Assembly (NCBI GenBank): GCA_017540505.1 | Contig: JAFYAW010000026.1 | Location: forward strand, 17,342-81,341 | From: Bacteroidales bacterium | GTDB taxonomy: Bacteria; Bacteroidota; Bacteroidia; Bacteroidales; WCHB1-69 | DNA length: 64,000 bases | Reading direction: 5' to 3' | In this document: positions 26,964 to 37,029 of the stretch, one piece after another | Position numbering within the stretch: position 1 is the first letter of the stretch | Layout: the number at the start of each line of letters is the position of its first letter | Notes under the pieces: model-generated | What the model saw: only the letters and a program-made list of their open reading frames with translations | Told to the model about the DNA's origin: nothing | The model's database searches: none | Made by a program: the position numbers and the translations under genes

Positions 26964-29900
26964 ATGAAAAAATTAGTGCTGTTATTCGTGCTGTTGTGCC
27001 CGGTTTTATGGAGTCAGGCACAGCGTTTCACCTCTTTTTCCACGAATCCCGAACAGACGGTGGAGGAGATGAAAACCTTTTTCTCCTCTGTTCCCAAGGA
27101 ACGTCAGAAGGAGGCCTCCGCCCTGTTGGATGAGTTCAATCTTTTCTGGACCACCTCGGTGGACTATGAGACTCAGGAGGCTTTCATTGAGGCGGCCAAC
27201 AAGATGGTGAAAAAGAAAATGCGTCCTATTCCGCATTTCCAGGCCCTCATCCATGCCTATTCGGCATTCGTGCACAGCGACTTTGCCACCGAAACTGAAA
27301 CGTGGAACAAGATTGTGGATTATCATGCCACGCACAATGTGACACAGTTTCAAACGAAAATGCAGTTGTATGTCCTTTTTTTCAAGGAAAATGTGTTAAA
27401 CAAAGAGGATAATGTACGATGGGTGTCGCAAGGATGGCCGGAAGCCATCGGCTTTGACAAAGAACCTTATGTGGACTTCAAGGATGTGGATCTGGTGGGT
27501 TATTCCAACAAGGACAGTCTGATCATCCAGAATGTTTCCGGTCGTTATTTCCCAGCCACCTTGAAATTCCAGGCCCGTGGTGGCAAGACCTACTGGGAAC
27601 GTGCCGGCCTTGGAGAGGATGTGTATGCCGAATATGGCCAATACACCATCGACCTGCGCTTCCCGCACGTGACGGTGGAGCACGCGCTGTTCCATTACCC
27701 GCAACTTTTCTCAACCCCCATCCGGGGACGAGTGGAGGATAAAGCCATGCTGCCGGTTTCCGAAGAAAAGGCTGTTTATCCCCGTTTCTTAAGTGATGAT
27801 AAAACCCTGACAATCAAAAACCTGTATAAGGATGTGGACTATCAGGGCGGCTTTGACCTGCGTGGCGCTTCCATCTACGGTACCACCACGGGCGACACGT
27901 TAGCCCTTGTGACCATCTTCCGAGAAGGGAAACCGATTATCAGTGCCTCCTCCCACAGCTTCCTCATCAAGCCCACCAACCTCCTGTCGGAAGACGCCAA
28001 AGTGAGCATCTATCTGGGCGAAGATTCCATCTATCATCCTGCCGCCAATTTCAAATATGATAATGAAAAAAAGAACCTTTTGATTTCCAGACCCAAACAG
28101 GGTGTGGGACGTTCACCATTTTTCGACTCCTACCATAAATTGGACATTACCGTTGAATCCGTGCAATGGAACACGGAGGAATCCCGCATCGAATTCAAGC
28201 CCATCGTGGGGAAGACCAGTGAGCAGCCGGCTTTCTTTGAATCACAGAACTATTTCGACAAATCGGTGATGCATGAGATTGAGGGATACAACAATGTGAA
28301 CCCGCTCTACACCCTTTGGCAGCTGTTTAACAGTGCCGGATACGAAGATATCACCATCGAAGATGTGATCCGCTGGTTCAACAAGCCACCCTTGGACATC
28401 AAAGCCATGATGATCGATTTCGCGGCCAGGGGTTTTGTGGAGTACGACATCAACCAGAACCATATCCGCTATCGTAGTAAAATCGCCCGCTATCTGAACA
28501 ACCAGGTGAAAAAGAAAGACTACGACTACATCAAGCTGGAGTCCAAGACCCATTATGCCTCCATGGACTTGCTCACCAATGATTTGAAAATCACCGGTTG
28601 TGACTTTTTCGTCTATAGTGATCCGCAGATTGTGAATGTATATCCGAGTAATGAGGTGGTGACCGTCAAGAAGAACCGCGATATGACATTCTCAGGCCGG
28701 GTGATTGGCGGCCTGTTCGATTTCGTAGCCCACAACTGCTATTTTGACTACGACCGCTTCCAGGTGGACATGAAGGTCATTGACACGCTCATCATGTATG
28801 TGGAGGACAAAAACGGCCCGCAGGACATGTACGGCGACTACCAGCTGCGGCGCGTGCGCAGTGCCATCGAGGAGATTTCCGGCATCCTCTATATTGATGC
28901 GCCGGGCAACAAGAGCGGCATGACCGACTATCCGGAGTACCCCATCTTCGAGGCCCGCAAAGGCGGAAGGGTCTTCTACGACCAGCCCTACGTGCTGAAT
29001 GGCGTTTACACGCGCGACCGTTTCTACTACGCGGTAAACCAGTTCCGTGTGGTGAACTTGGACAACTTTGAAATCGACTCTATGAAATTCACAGGTGCCC
29101 TCGTCTCCGGCGGCATCTTCCCCGACATTGCAGAGCCTTTGCAGGTGCGTCCCGACTTCTCGTTAGGTTTCCGCCACAAAACCGCCGGACTGCCCATGTA
29201 TGCCGGTCGCGGCAAATATCAAGGCTTGGTGGACCTGAGCAACCGTGGTCTGCGCGGACGGGGCATCATTGACTATGTGACCTCGCACACCACTTCTGAC
29301 AGTCTGGTCTTCTATCTGGACTCCACCAACGGAAACGCAGACAAGCATGTAGTGGATGAGCAGATAGCGGGTACAGAATTTCCTCCGGCCTCTGTGAACG
29401 ACGCATATATGCACTGGGAGCCCTATAAGGACAGGATGTTCATCCATTCCATTTCGGAGCCAGTGGATATTTTCAAGGAGACCAAATTGGCTGGCAACAC
29501 GGAAATCACGCCGCACGGCATGTTCGGTGCGGGAACGCAGACTTTCGGACGGGCTGACATCACCTCCAAGCGGTTCTCGTACAAACATCATGAGTTGCTG
29601 GCGGACACGGCAGACCTTCGCATTTACGACATCAGCAACGGCAACGACAACATCGCCTTCTCCACCGACAACTACCGCTCGCACATCGACTTCGAAACCC
29701 GCAAGGGTAACTTCAAAGCCAACGGCGAGGCCTCGGAGGTTTTCTTTGTGAAAAATGAATTTAAGGCAAAGGCCCATGAGTTTGACTGGGATCCCATCGA
29801 CTCCACCCTACTGCGTTTCAAATGGGAAGACCCCTACAAAGATGTGGACATCAACGGCACGCCCTCACGTGAGCTGGTGGACATGCGGAGCCAGGGCAAC

Positions 29901-31457
29901 GAGCTTTACGCCTCCGACCCCTCCAAGGGCTTCCGTTTCACCGCGTTAAGTGCGGAATTTGATTTCACGAAGAATGTCATCTACGCTCATGGTGTACGTT
30001 ATATCAATGTGGGTGATGCGGCGGTGATTCCCCACGACGGCGAAGTGATCATCCGGAAGAAAGCCACCATCGACCAGCTGAAAAAGTCGAGGATTCTCGC
30101 CGGACGCGACAACAAGTACCATGAACTGTACGACTGCAACGTGCGCCTGCAGACGGCCACCAAGTTCTACGGCAACGGCTATTACGACTATGTGGATGAG
30201 AACAAACTGGTGCAGCAGCTCTATTTTGACACCGTATATTTTATGAAAGAGACCTTCGGCGAGGCGAAAATCCCTCGGGAGAAGGACTTCCAGTTCAGCG
30301 ACCAGTTCGGTTTTGACGGACGGGCAGAGCTGCACAGCACACAGCCATTCCTCTCCTATTTCGGCGGCGTGGAGATCCGGACCGGCTGCGATACGCTCCG
30401 TCATGCGCGCATGAAAATCCTGCAACAGGTGGACCCCAACAACATCATGCTTCAGGTGCATGAGCGCACCAAAGACATGGACGAGCGCAAAGTGGTGGTG
30501 GCCATCACCTCCTCCAACCAGACCGGACGTATCTATACGGCCTTCGGTGTGGCCAAAGACCAATTCAACGATGCCGAATACATCAACGTGTTCGGCTACA
30601 TCACCTACGACAAGGAAACGCACGAGTTCAAAGCGGCATCCAAAGAGAAGCTGCTGGATCCCACCGTACCCGGCAACATCATCACCGTGAACAAGGACAA
30701 CTGTGTGGCCACCGGTACCGGCAAAATTGACATGGGTACCAAATTGGGCCGCGTGGACTTTGTAACCAACGGTACTATTGTGAATTACATCACTGCCGAT
30801 TCGGCAGAAATGCACCTCACCACCTCCATCGACTTCTTCTTCAACGATGAATCCATGAAGCTGATGAACAAAGCGTTGGAAAACTCCACCACATTGGATT
30901 TTGTGGATGTCTCCAACGATGAGGCCTACGACATGGCCCTTTATAATATTTTGGGCAAAACGGAATATGAGCGCTATACCCGCAATGTGGCATTGGGCAC
31001 CCAACGACGTCTGCCCGAGAAACTGCAGGTCCGTTTCCTGTTTTCCAATATCGATTTCGAATGGGACAAGGACAAATCCACGTTCAAATCACAAACGACA
31101 TTGCCACTTATCATTTGCGGTTCCAAAACCGTGTATAAGATGGTTCCTGGCCGTATTGTGATTGAGAAACGCGGTTCCCGCAACAAGTTGTATCTCTACT
31201 TCGAATTTGACGAGCAGTTCTACTACTTCCAATTCGACAACAACGTAGTGTCAGCCTTCTCTTCTGACAAGAACTTCAACGACGCCATCAAAAACACCAA
31301 GCCCAAGAATAAATCATTAGCCCCAGACAATACCAAGGGACTTCCATCGTTCTCCTACAAGTTGGGCAATCGCGGATGGAAGAACAAATTTGTGAAGAAC
31401 TATTTCACCAACATAGATAAAGAGGAAGAGGAAGACGAACCCGAAACCAACGAATAA
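26964..31457 (+). CDS. Very large exported protein of unknown function (1,497 aa)
   Basis: The signal peptide (1-19, ending 'WSQAQ') is followed by an alpha-helical N-terminal part (20-150). A long beta-rich body has repeated strand pairs, e.g. 'KFQARGGKTYWERAGLGEDVYAEYG' and 'YRSHIDFETRKGNFKANGEASEVFF', reminiscent of LptD/LptA-type beta-jellyroll stacks, although I cannot show homology. It has no T9SS tail and no obvious barrel-closing C-terminus; it ends in an acidic tail. ATG 26964 is 2 bases after prmA, so it is in the same operon. Similar giant exported proteins occur in Bacteroidetes without assigned role. Confidence 0.85.
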   Translation: MKKLVLLFVLLCPVLWSQAQRFTSFSTNPEQTVEEMKTFFSSVPKERQKEASALLDEFNLFWTTSVDYETQEAFIEAANKMVKKKMRPIPHFQALIHAYSAFVHSDFATETETWNKIVDYHATHNVTQFQTKMQLYVLFFKENVLNKEDNVRWVSQGWPEAIGFDKEPYVDFKDVDLVGYSNKDSLIIQNVSGRYFPATLKFQARGGKTYWERAGLGEDVYAEYGQYTIDLRFPHVTVEHALFHYPQLFSTPIRGRVEDKAMLPVSEEKAVYPRFLSDDKTLTIKNLYKDVDYQGGFDLRGASIYGTTTGDTLALVTIFREGKPIISASSHSFLIKPTNLLSEDAKVSIYLGEDSIYHPAANFKYDNEKKNLLISRPKQGVGRSPFFDSYHKLDITVESVQWNTEESRIEFKPIVGKTSEQPAFFESQNYFDKSVMHEIEGYNNVNPLYTLWQLFNSAGYEDITIEDVIRWFNKPPLDIKAMMIDFAARGFVEYDINQNHIRYRSKIARYLNNQVKKKDYDYIKLESKTHYASMDLLTNDLKITGCDFFVYSDPQIVNVYPSNEVVTVKKNRDMTFSGRVIGGLFDFVAHNCYFDYDRFQVDMKVIDTLIMYVEDKNGPQDMYGDYQLRRVRSAIEEISGILYIDAPGNKSGMTDYPEYPIFEARKGGRVFYDQPYVLNGVYTRDRFYYAVNQFRVVNLDNFEIDSMKFTGALVSGGIFPDIAEPLQVRPDFSLGFRHKTAGLPMYAGRGKYQGLVDLSNRGLRGRGIIDYVTSHTTSDSLVFYLDSTNGNADKHVVDEQIAGTEFPPASVNDAYMHWEPYKDRMFIHSISEPVDIFKETKLAGNTEITPHGMFGAGTQTFGRADITSKRFSYKHHELLADTADLRIYDISNGNDNIAFSTDNYRSHIDFETRKGNFKANGEASEVFFVKNEFKAKAHEFDWDPIDSTLLRFKWEDPYKDVDINGTPSRELVDMRSQGNELYASDPSKGFRFTALSAEFDFTKNVIYAHGVRYINVGDAAVIPHDGEVIIRKKATIDQLKKSRILAGRDNKYHELYDCNVRLQTATKFYGNGYYDYVDENKLVQQLYFDTVYFMKETFGEAKIPREKDFQFSDQFGFDGRAELHSTQPFLSYFGGVEIRTGCDTLRHARMKILQQVDPNNIMLQVHERTKDMDERKVVVAITSSNQTGRIYTAFGVAKDQFNDAEYINVFGYITYDKETHEFKAASKEKLLDPTVPGNIITVNKDNCVATGTGKIDMGTKLGRVDFVTNGTIVNYITADSAEMHLTTSIDFFFNDESMKLMNKALENSTTLDFVDVSNDEAYDMALYNILGKTEYERYTRNVALGTQRRLPEKLQVRFLFSNIDFEWDKDKSTFKSQTTLPLIICGSKTVYKMVPGRIVIEKRGSRNKLYLYFEFDEQFYYFQFDNNVVSAFSSDKNFNDAIKNTKPKNKSLAPDNTKGLPSFSYKLGNRGWKNKFVKNYFTNIDKEEEEDEPETNE

Positions 31458-31465
31458 CCTTTCCT

Positions 31466-31495
31466 TGTAGAGACGTGCCATGGCGCGTCTCTACA
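31466..31495. repeat. 30-bp palindromic repeat (TGTAGAGACG family), copy 1
   Basis: Two 15-base arms pair at 14 of 15 positions, with ends TGTAGAGACG/CGTCTCTACA. It shares its outer 10 bases on each side with the palindrome at 52915-52944. It could act as a terminator-like hairpin after the preceding gene or as a REP-type mobile repeat. Confidence 0.85.
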
Positions 31496-31540
31496 TACCA
31501 TTTTTAAAAACATAAACCTAAAAGAACCTTACAAACCTAC

Positions 31541-32569
31541 ATGTCCCACCCTATCCTCATAGCCGGACCTTGCGCCGCGGAAAGCGAGCAGCAGTTGAAC
31601 AAAACTGCGACGCAGCTGCATGATGTGATGCAGGCACGCGGGCAACGCCTGGACTTCTTCCGGGCCGGCGTGTGGAAGCCGCGCAGCCATCCCGACAGCT
31701 TTACGGGTTTGGGGGAGCGGGCACTTCCCTGGTTGGCAGAAATACACCGGCAGTTCGGATTCAACATCTGTGTGGAGGTGATGACAGCACGACAAGTGGA
31801 CCTGTGCGAAAAGCATGGCATCACCGCTTTTTGGGTGGGGGCGCGTACGTGCGTGAACCCGTTGGACGTGCAGAAGATAGCCGATGCCGTGCAGGGCAAG
31901 CCTTTCACCGTGATGGTGAAAAACCCATTGGTGGCAGACTTCAAGCTGTGGGCTGGCAATGTGGAGCGTTTCCTGAATGCCGACATTGCTGCTGTGATGG
32001 CCATCCACCGAGGCTTCTCCGACCGCAATGAGAATGTTTATCGCAACGCGCCCTGCTGGGAGATTCCCGTGGAATTGAAAATCCATTATCCGGAGCTACC
32101 CATCCTCTGCGATCCCTCGCACCTCTGCGGCAATGTGCGCTACATCCCGCAGATGGCCCAGCTGTCACAGGTGTATGGCTTCAATGGCCTGATGGTGGAG
32201 TGCCATTGCGACCCCGCACACGCACTCAGCGATGCCGACCAGCAGATGACGCCCGCACAATGGGGTGAAATGCTTGACGGAATCCAATTCACAGCCAATG
32301 CACCCAATCTGGACCTGGTGCGGCAACGGGCCATTTTGGAAAACATCGACACCCAGCTCAGTGCCCTTTTAGAACAGCGGATGCAAGTGGTGGACGATAT
32401 TTCCAAGATAAAACAGGAAAACCATCTGCCGGTGGTGCAACCGCTGCAGTGGCAAAAAGTGGTGGAACGCTATCGAAAGGCTTATCAGGATGAAGCCTAT
32501 CAGGCATTCATACAGCGGTTTTTGGATCTCCTGCACCAAGCGTCCATCTCACGGCAACAACACGATTGA
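31541..32569 (+). CDS. Bifunctional DAHP synthase / chorismate mutase (type II)
   Basis: The 342-residue protein starts with the DAHP synthase class I-beta domain (1 to ~255: 'LIAGPCAAES', 'FFRAGVWKPRSHPDSF', 'PILCDPSHLCGN', 'GLMVECHCDP'), which condenses PEP and erythrose-4-phosphate. The C-terminal part is an AroQ-type chorismate mutase helix bundle (~260-342: 'LENIDTQLSALLEQRMQVVDDISKIK'). This fusion is typical of Bacteroidetes and feeds phenylalanine/tyrosine synthesis, with likely prephenate-sensitive regulation. Confidence 0.93.
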   Translation: MSHPILIAGPCAAESEQQLNKTATQLHDVMQARGQRLDFFRAGVWKPRSHPDSFTGLGERALPWLAEIHRQFGFNICVEVMTARQVDLCEKHGITAFWVGARTCVNPLDVQKIADAVQGKPFTVMVKNPLVADFKLWAGNVERFLNADIAAVMAIHRGFSDRNENVYRNAPCWEIPVELKIHYPELPILCDPSHLCGNVRYIPQMAQLSQVYGFNGLMVECHCDPAHALSDADQQMTPAQWGEMLDGIQFTANAPNLDLVRQRAILENIDTQLSALLEQRMQVVDDISKIKQENHLPVVQPLQWQKVVERYRKAYQDEAYQAFIQRFLDLLHQASISRQQHD

Positions 32570-32613
32570 TTCGATTATACATATTTATATATAATAACAA
32601 AAAACAAAATTCC

Positions 32614-34218
32614 TTGGCTACTAAACAATACAACGGTTGGATTCTGTTTCTCTATCTGCTCATCGCATTCCTGTTTGGCGTGTCGGTAGCAGTAAATTTC
32701 CTTCCCTCCAAGAAAGCATCCTACACACATCGCCAGCTCAACAAGTTGGACGAGGTGATGCATTATATTGGTGCTTATTATGTGGATTCGGTAGATATGG
32801 ATTCGGTATATGACCTGGCCATCAGCACGGTGTTGCAAAGTCTGGATCCGCATTCCGCCTATTCCTCTTTTGAAGATAATAAAACCATGATGGAGTCGCT
32901 GAATGGGGCGTTTGAAGGAGTGGGTATCCAGTTCAACATCATGAATGACACGGTGATGGTGATTTCCACCATTTCGGGCGGCCCTTCTGAGAAAGCGGGG
33001 GTGCGCGCCGGCGACCGCATTGTGAGTGTGGATGGTAAATCCATGATAAAGGCAACAAACGAGCAGGTTTTCAAACAGTTGCGTGGAAAAAAAGGCACAA
33101 AGGTGAAGATGGGTATCCGGCGGCCCGGATTTTCGGAAACCTATACGTATGAGGTGAAACGCGACGTGATCCCCACTTATACGGTGGATGTGGCGTACAT
33201 GCTGGATTCGCAAACCGGCTACATCCGGCTGAACGAGTTCGGGGCCACCACGACGGAAGAGTTCCGGAAGGCCATCACCAAGCTGCAGCGCAGTGGGATG
33301 CGGCGCATGGTTCTTGACCTGCGTGGCAACGCAGGCGGTTATTTGGACGCGGCCATCGGTGTGTGCGATGAGCTGCTTCCCAACCAGCAGCGCATCGTGT
33401 CGGTGGAGGGATTGAAAGTGCGGCCCGAAATCTTCAAAGCCACCCGAAAGGGCAGTTTCGAACAGGGTGCTGTGGTGGTCCTTATTGATGACTTCAGTGC
33501 CTCGGCCTCCGAGATTGTGGCCGGTGCCGTGCAGGACAATGACCGCGGCTATGTAGTGGGACGCCGTTCCTTTGGTAAAGGCTTGGTGCAAAGGCAGTTC
33601 GACCTATCCGACAAATCCACCATACGGCTCACCACGGCACGTTATCATACGCCCAGTGGACGCTGCATCCAGCGCGACTACCGCAAGGGTATTGAAGCCT
33701 ACTATGAAGAACTATACGAACGATACATGCGCGGCGAGATGGAAAATGCCGACAGCATAAAAATAGATAAAGCGTTGGAATACAAAACCGTCGGCGGTCG
33801 TACCGTGTATGGCGGCGGCGGTATCATGCCCGATTATTTCGTACCCCTTGACCGCGGCAACGCTTTGGACGGCTATTACCAGGTGGCCAACACCGCCGCC
33901 CTCAACCAGTATGCCTTCCATTACACGAACAGTCACAAGGAATCATTGACGAAAGCCTACCCGAATGCCGTCTCTTTCGTGTCTAAAATGACCGTCACGG
34001 ATGCGCAAATCAGCGAACTGCTGCGGTATTATCAAACCCTAAGCAAGCAGCAGGCTCCGACACTCTCCGCAGAATCCAGGAAGGAACTGAAAGTATGGTT
34101 GAAGGCTCTCATCGGGCGAAACCTTTACGGCAACGATGCCTTCTATCCCGTCATCAACCAATCCGACAAGACCATAGCTAAGGCGTTGGAGGTGATAGGA
34201 GATGTGAAGACGGAATAA
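32614..34218 (+). CDS. S41 family C-terminal processing peptidase (CtpA-like)
   Basis: This membrane-anchored periplasmic protease has an N-terminal hydrophobic segment (~8-28 from this start), a tail helix region, a PDZ domain ('GGPSEKAGVRAGDRIVSVDG') and a catalytic core with Ser in 'DFSASASEIVAG' and Lys in 'GRRSFGKGLVQ'. No ATG precedes the hydrophobic helix. In-frame TTG codons exist at 32566, overlapping the previous stop, and at 32614. I prefer 32614, which gives about 534 residues. The gene ends in a bidirectional terminator. Confidence 0.9.
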   Translation: MATKQYNGWILFLYLLIAFLFGVSVAVNFLPSKKASYTHRQLNKLDEVMHYIGAYYVDSVDMDSVYDLAISTVLQSLDPHSAYSSFEDNKTMMESLNGAFEGVGIQFNIMNDTVMVISTISGGPSEKAGVRAGDRIVSVDGKSMIKATNEQVFKQLRGKKGTKVKMGIRRPGFSETYTYEVKRDVIPTYTVDVAYMLDSQTGYIRLNEFGATTTEEFRKAITKLQRSGMRRMVLDLRGNAGGYLDAAIGVCDELLPNQQRIVSVEGLKVRPEIFKATRKGSFEQGAVVVLIDDFSASASEIVAGAVQDNDRGYVVGRRSFGKGLVQRQFDLSDKSTIRLTTARYHTPSGRCIQRDYRKGIEAYYEELYERYMRGEMENADSIKIDKALEYKTVGGRTVYGGGGIMPDYFVPLDRGNALDGYYQVANTAALNQYAFHYTNSHKESLTKAYPNAVSFVSKMTVTDAQISELLRYYQTLSKQQAPTLSAESRKELKVWLKALIGRNLYGNDAFYPVINQSDKTIAKALEVIGDVKTE

Positions 34219-34250
34219 AAAAAAGGACGCGGAAACCGCGTCCTTTTTTT
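34218..34250. terminator. Bidirectional terminator between the S41 protease and serA
   Basis: The stem AAGGACGCGG/CCGCGTCCTT with an AAA loop has A8 before and T7 after, so it can stop transcription from both convergent genes. Confidence 0.9.
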
Positions 34251-34268
34251 CAGTAAAACTGTGAACTG

Positions 34269-35186
34269 TTATTTGTTCACCTGGAATCTCTTGTCACCGT
34301 TGACGAAGAAGTTCACAATCTGGTTGGCTGCGGCCAAACCGGCATTGATGTTGGCTTCGGCGGTCTCGGCACCCTGTTTTTTCGGGGTGGCAAAGAAGCG
34401 TTTCTCAAACTTGCTGAACTCTTCCATGGCGTCGGGCGCGATGTCGGTGCAGTATTTGAGGTCTTCGCGCTCAGTCATCAGGGCGATGAGCTCTTCCTCG
34501 TTGATGACCTCCTTGCGGGCGGTGTTGATCACACAGCCACCTTTCGGCATCAGACCCACCAGAGCCTTGTTGATAGACTTCTTGGTCTGGTCGTTGGCCG
34601 GAATATGCAGGGAGATGTAGTTGCAGTTCTTGTAGAGGTCTTCCAGCGTGTCGGGCACGATAACGCCTTCAGCTTCCATCTTCTCTTTCGGGATGAAGGG
34701 GTCGAAAGCCCAGACTTCCATGCCGAGGGCGCGGGCTTTCTCAGCCACGAGGCGACCTACGTTGCCGTACGCCTGGATACCGATCTTCTTGCCTTTCAGC
34801 TCGGCACCCGTGCCGGGTTTGAAGGTGTTGCGGGCCATGTAGATCATCATGCCGAGGGCAAGTTCAGCCACGGCATTGGAGTTCTGACCCGGAGTGTTCA
34901 TCGCCACGATGTTATTGGCGGTGCAGGCGGCAAGGTCAAGGTTGTCAAAGCCGGCACCGGCGCGGACCACCACCTTGAGGTTCTTGGCGGCGTCAATCAC
35001 CTGGGCCGTCACCTTATCGGAGCGCACAATCATGGCATCCACATCGGCCACGGCGGCATACAGTTCCTCAGGAGTTTCGTACTTCTCCAGTAATACTAAT
35101 TCATAGCCGGCTTTTTCCACGATGGCACGAATGCCATCCACAGCGGCTTTTGCAAAAGGTTTTTGGGTTGCAACTAATACTTTCAT
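34269..35186 (-). CDS. serA: D-3-phosphoglycerate dehydrogenase (short form)
   Basis: The 305-residue NAD-dependent 2-hydroxyacid dehydrogenase catalyses the first committed step of serine synthesis. The NAD-binding region reads 'GIQAYGNVGRLVAEKA', and the catalytic R/E/H region includes 'INTARKEVINEEEL'. The C-terminus ends right after the catalytic domain, so the regulatory ACT domain is absent and feedback by serine through that domain is not expected. It follows serC after a 99-base gap filled by a heptamer array. Confidence 0.92.
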   Translation of the reverse strand: MKVLVATQKPFAKAAVDGIRAIVEKAGYELVLLEKYETPEELYAAVADVDAMIVRSDKVTAQVIDAAKNLKVVVRAGAGFDNLDLAACTANNIVAMNTPGQNSNAVAELALGMMIYMARNTFKPGTGAELKGKKIGIQAYGNVGRLVAEKARALGMEVWAFDPFIPKEKMEAEGVIVPDTLEDLYKNCNYISLHIPANDQTKKSINKALVGLMPKGGCVINTARKEVINEEELIALMTEREDLKYCTDIAPDAMEEFSKFEKRFFATPKKQGAETAEANINAGLAAANQIVNFFVNGDKRFQVNK

Positions 35187-35224
35187 TACTTATCGGATTA
35201 AAATTTAAATGCTAACCTTTTTCG

Positions 35225-35280
35225 CTATTAGCTATTAGCTATTGGCTATTAGCTAAAAGCCAATAGCCAACAGCCAAACT
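35225..35280. repeat. Heptanucleotide tandem array between serC and serA
   Basis: Eight consecutive 7-mers run CTATTAG, CTATTAG, CTATTGG, CTATTAG, CTAAAAG, CCAATAG, CCAACAG, CCAAACT. The two halves are also roughly complementary, so RNA could fold. No protein reading is plausible. Confidence 0.85.
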
Positions 35281-35285
35281 ATTTG

Positions 35286-36404
35286 TTATTTATTAGCTTT
35301 TTCAAAATCTTGCATACAAGCAACGAGTGCTTCGACGTCTTCCACGGTACAGGCGTTGTAGAGGGAGGCGCGGAAACCACCCACGGAACGGTGACCCTTG
35401 ATGCCGATCATGCCGCGCTCTTTGGCGAAAGCCATGAAAGCATCCTGCTTGTCCTCGTAACCGGGAGCCATCACCCAGCAGTGGTTCATGATGGAACGGT
35501 CGGCCTTGTCAGCCACGGTGCCCACAAACATGCTGTTGCGGTCGATTTCATCGTACAACAAGTTGGATTTCTTCATGTTAATCTTGTTCATCTCTTCCAC
35601 ACCACCGATGGTGTTCTTCAGCCATGTGAGGGTTTCGTGCATCACGAAGATAGGCAGCACGGGAGGCGTATTGAACATAGAGATGTTCTTGGCTTCCTCA
35701 GCAGCGTGCGTGCGGTAGTCGATCATCGTGGGCAGCGGGTTCATGTATGCGCGGTCGCCAATCTGGCCAAGGATGTCCTTGCGTACGATGACGAAGGTGA
35801 CACCGGCAGGACCCACGTTCTTCTGCGCACCACCGTAGATGAGACCGTATTTGGTCACGTCAACAGGACGGCTCATGATGTCGGAGCTCATGTCGGCCAC
35901 GAGCATCACGTTGTTGCACTCCTCAGCGGTGAAGTCCTTGCGGATTTCCGTACCATAGATGGTGTTGTTGGTCGTGATGTGGAAATAGTCGGCATCGGCG
36001 GGAACGGTCCATCCTTTCGGGATGTAGTTGTAAGTCTTGTCTTCAGAAGAGGCGATGATTTCCGTTTTACCGAAATTCTTGGCTTCTTTGGCGGCTTTCT
36101 TAGCCCAAACGCCAGTCTGCAGATAGGCGGCTTTGGTCTTCATCAGGTTGGCGGGCACCATGAAGAACTGGGTGCTGGCACCACCACCGAGGAAGAGCAC
36201 TTCGTACGTGTCGGGGATGTTGAGCAGGTCGCGCCACAGCTGGCGGGTCTCAGCCATAACACGCTCCCAACCCGGAGTACGGTGGGAGATTTCCATCAAG
36301 CCCACACCGGTGTTGTCAAAATTGCGGATGGCGTTGATTGTGGATTCAACGGCTTCTTTCGGAAGGACGCACGGTCCCGCATTAAAATTATGCACTTCTT
36401 TCAT
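35286..36404 (-). CDS. serC: Phosphoserine aminotransferase
   Basis: The 372-residue PLP enzyme converts 3-phosphohydroxypyruvate to phosphoserine. The N-terminus 'NFNAGPCVLPKEAVE' and the PLP-lysine region 'LIYGGAQKNVGPAGVTFVIV' are diagnostic, and 'RFYAxxx'-like 'NPLPTMIDYRTHAAE' follows. It lies upstream of serA in the same direction. Its promoter has TTG-N19-TATCTTTG (boxes at 36459-36466). Confidence 0.96.
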   Translation of the reverse strand: MKEVHNFNAGPCVLPKEAVESTINAIRNFDNTGVGLMEISHRTPGWERVMAETRQLWRDLLNIPDTYEVLFLGGGASTQFFMVPANLMKTKAAYLQTGVWAKKAAKEAKNFGKTEIIASSEDKTYNYIPKGWTVPADADYFHITTNNTIYGTEIRKDFTAEECNNVMLVADMSSDIMSRPVDVTKYGLIYGGAQKNVGPAGVTFVIVRKDILGQIGDRAYMNPLPTMIDYRTHAAEEAKNISMFNTPPVLPIFVMHETLTWLKNTIGGVEEMNKINMKKSNLLYDEIDRNSMFVGTVADKADRSIMNHCWVMAPGYEDKQDAFMAFAKERGMIGIKGHRSVGGFRASLYNACTVEDVEALVACMQDFEKANK

Positions 36405-36458
36405 AATTAATTGATTATGTGTTTTTTATAATAAAATGATTGATTTTTTTTTCTTCGG

Positions 36459-36466
36459 CAAAGATA
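36459..36466 (-). promoter_or_regulatory. Promoter of serC-serA (TTG-N19-TATCTTTG)
   Basis: The minus-strand TATCTTTG box is preceded by TTG at exactly 19 bases, a full match to the Bacteroidetes promoter architecture. It gives a leader of about 50 nt. Confidence 0.7.
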
Positions 36467-36577
36467 CAAAATATATCAGATAAAACAACCCTTCCAAACA
36501 AGAGTTATTTTATTGATATAAAGACTATTAGTAAAACAAGACACGAAATCGGTCCAAAAGGGCAAGAGCGTTATCGG

Positions 36578-36862
36578 CTATTTTTCGTGACACGTGACAA
36601 AAGGATACATGATAACACCATACGTGGGATAGTACACCCCGTTGGTGTCATTCAAGTTAAGGGTAAAACATTCAGACGTGATGGTGGTGTCGAAAGGTGT
36701 GTTGGGCACCGGGAATCCCATCGCCTCGTATCGGGCTGTATCGATAATCTCATAGATTCCGCCCGACATACAGGAGCAGTTGTACTTCTTCTGGCAGCTG
36801 GCGAACAAAACCACCATGACACAAACCAGCACAAAAGCATAGATTTTTTTGATGTTATTCAT
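36578..36862 (-). CDS. Small hypothetical lipoprotein
   Basis: The 94-residue protein has a lipoprotein signal (hydrophobic 8-20, lipobox LFASC, Cys 23) followed by a short Cys-containing mature part ('YNCSCMSGG', later 'SECFTL' and 'VTCHEK'). Four cysteines in the mature chain could form disulfides. No family is recognised. It stands alone between serC and the giant adhesin gene. Confidence 0.7.
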   Translation of the reverse strand: MNNIKKIYAFVLVCVMVVLFASCQKKYNCSCMSGGIYEIIDTARYEAMGFPVPNTPFDTTITSECFTLNLNDTNGVYYPTYGVIMYPFVTCHEK

Positions 36863-36930
36863 AAGCTGTTTCTTAAAAAGAATTGGAAGGCAAAGATAAT
36901 ATTTTTTTTTTGTAGAAGGATAGTCCCAAT

Positions 36931-36965
36931 TTACAATTAATAATTAACAGTTAATAATTAATAGT
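36931..36965. repeat. Heptamer tandem array (TAATAAT-like)
   Basis: Five 7-mers run TTACAAT, TAATAAT, TAACAGT, TAATAAT, TAATAGT. The array is intergenic upstream of the small lipoprotein gene. Confidence 0.7.
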
Positions 36966-37029
36966 TATAGGGCTTTGTGGGAAACGCAGTCACTTGTCCC
37001 TGTTCTCCATTCACTATTAACTATGAATT

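Noticed and set aside
35225-35280. Possible CRISPR array
   Set aside because: Units are only 7 bases and contiguous, with no spacers and no cas genes nearby.
35283-36410. A 375-codon plus-strand frame opposite serC
   Set aside because: Antisense shadow of serC with no independent start or promoter.
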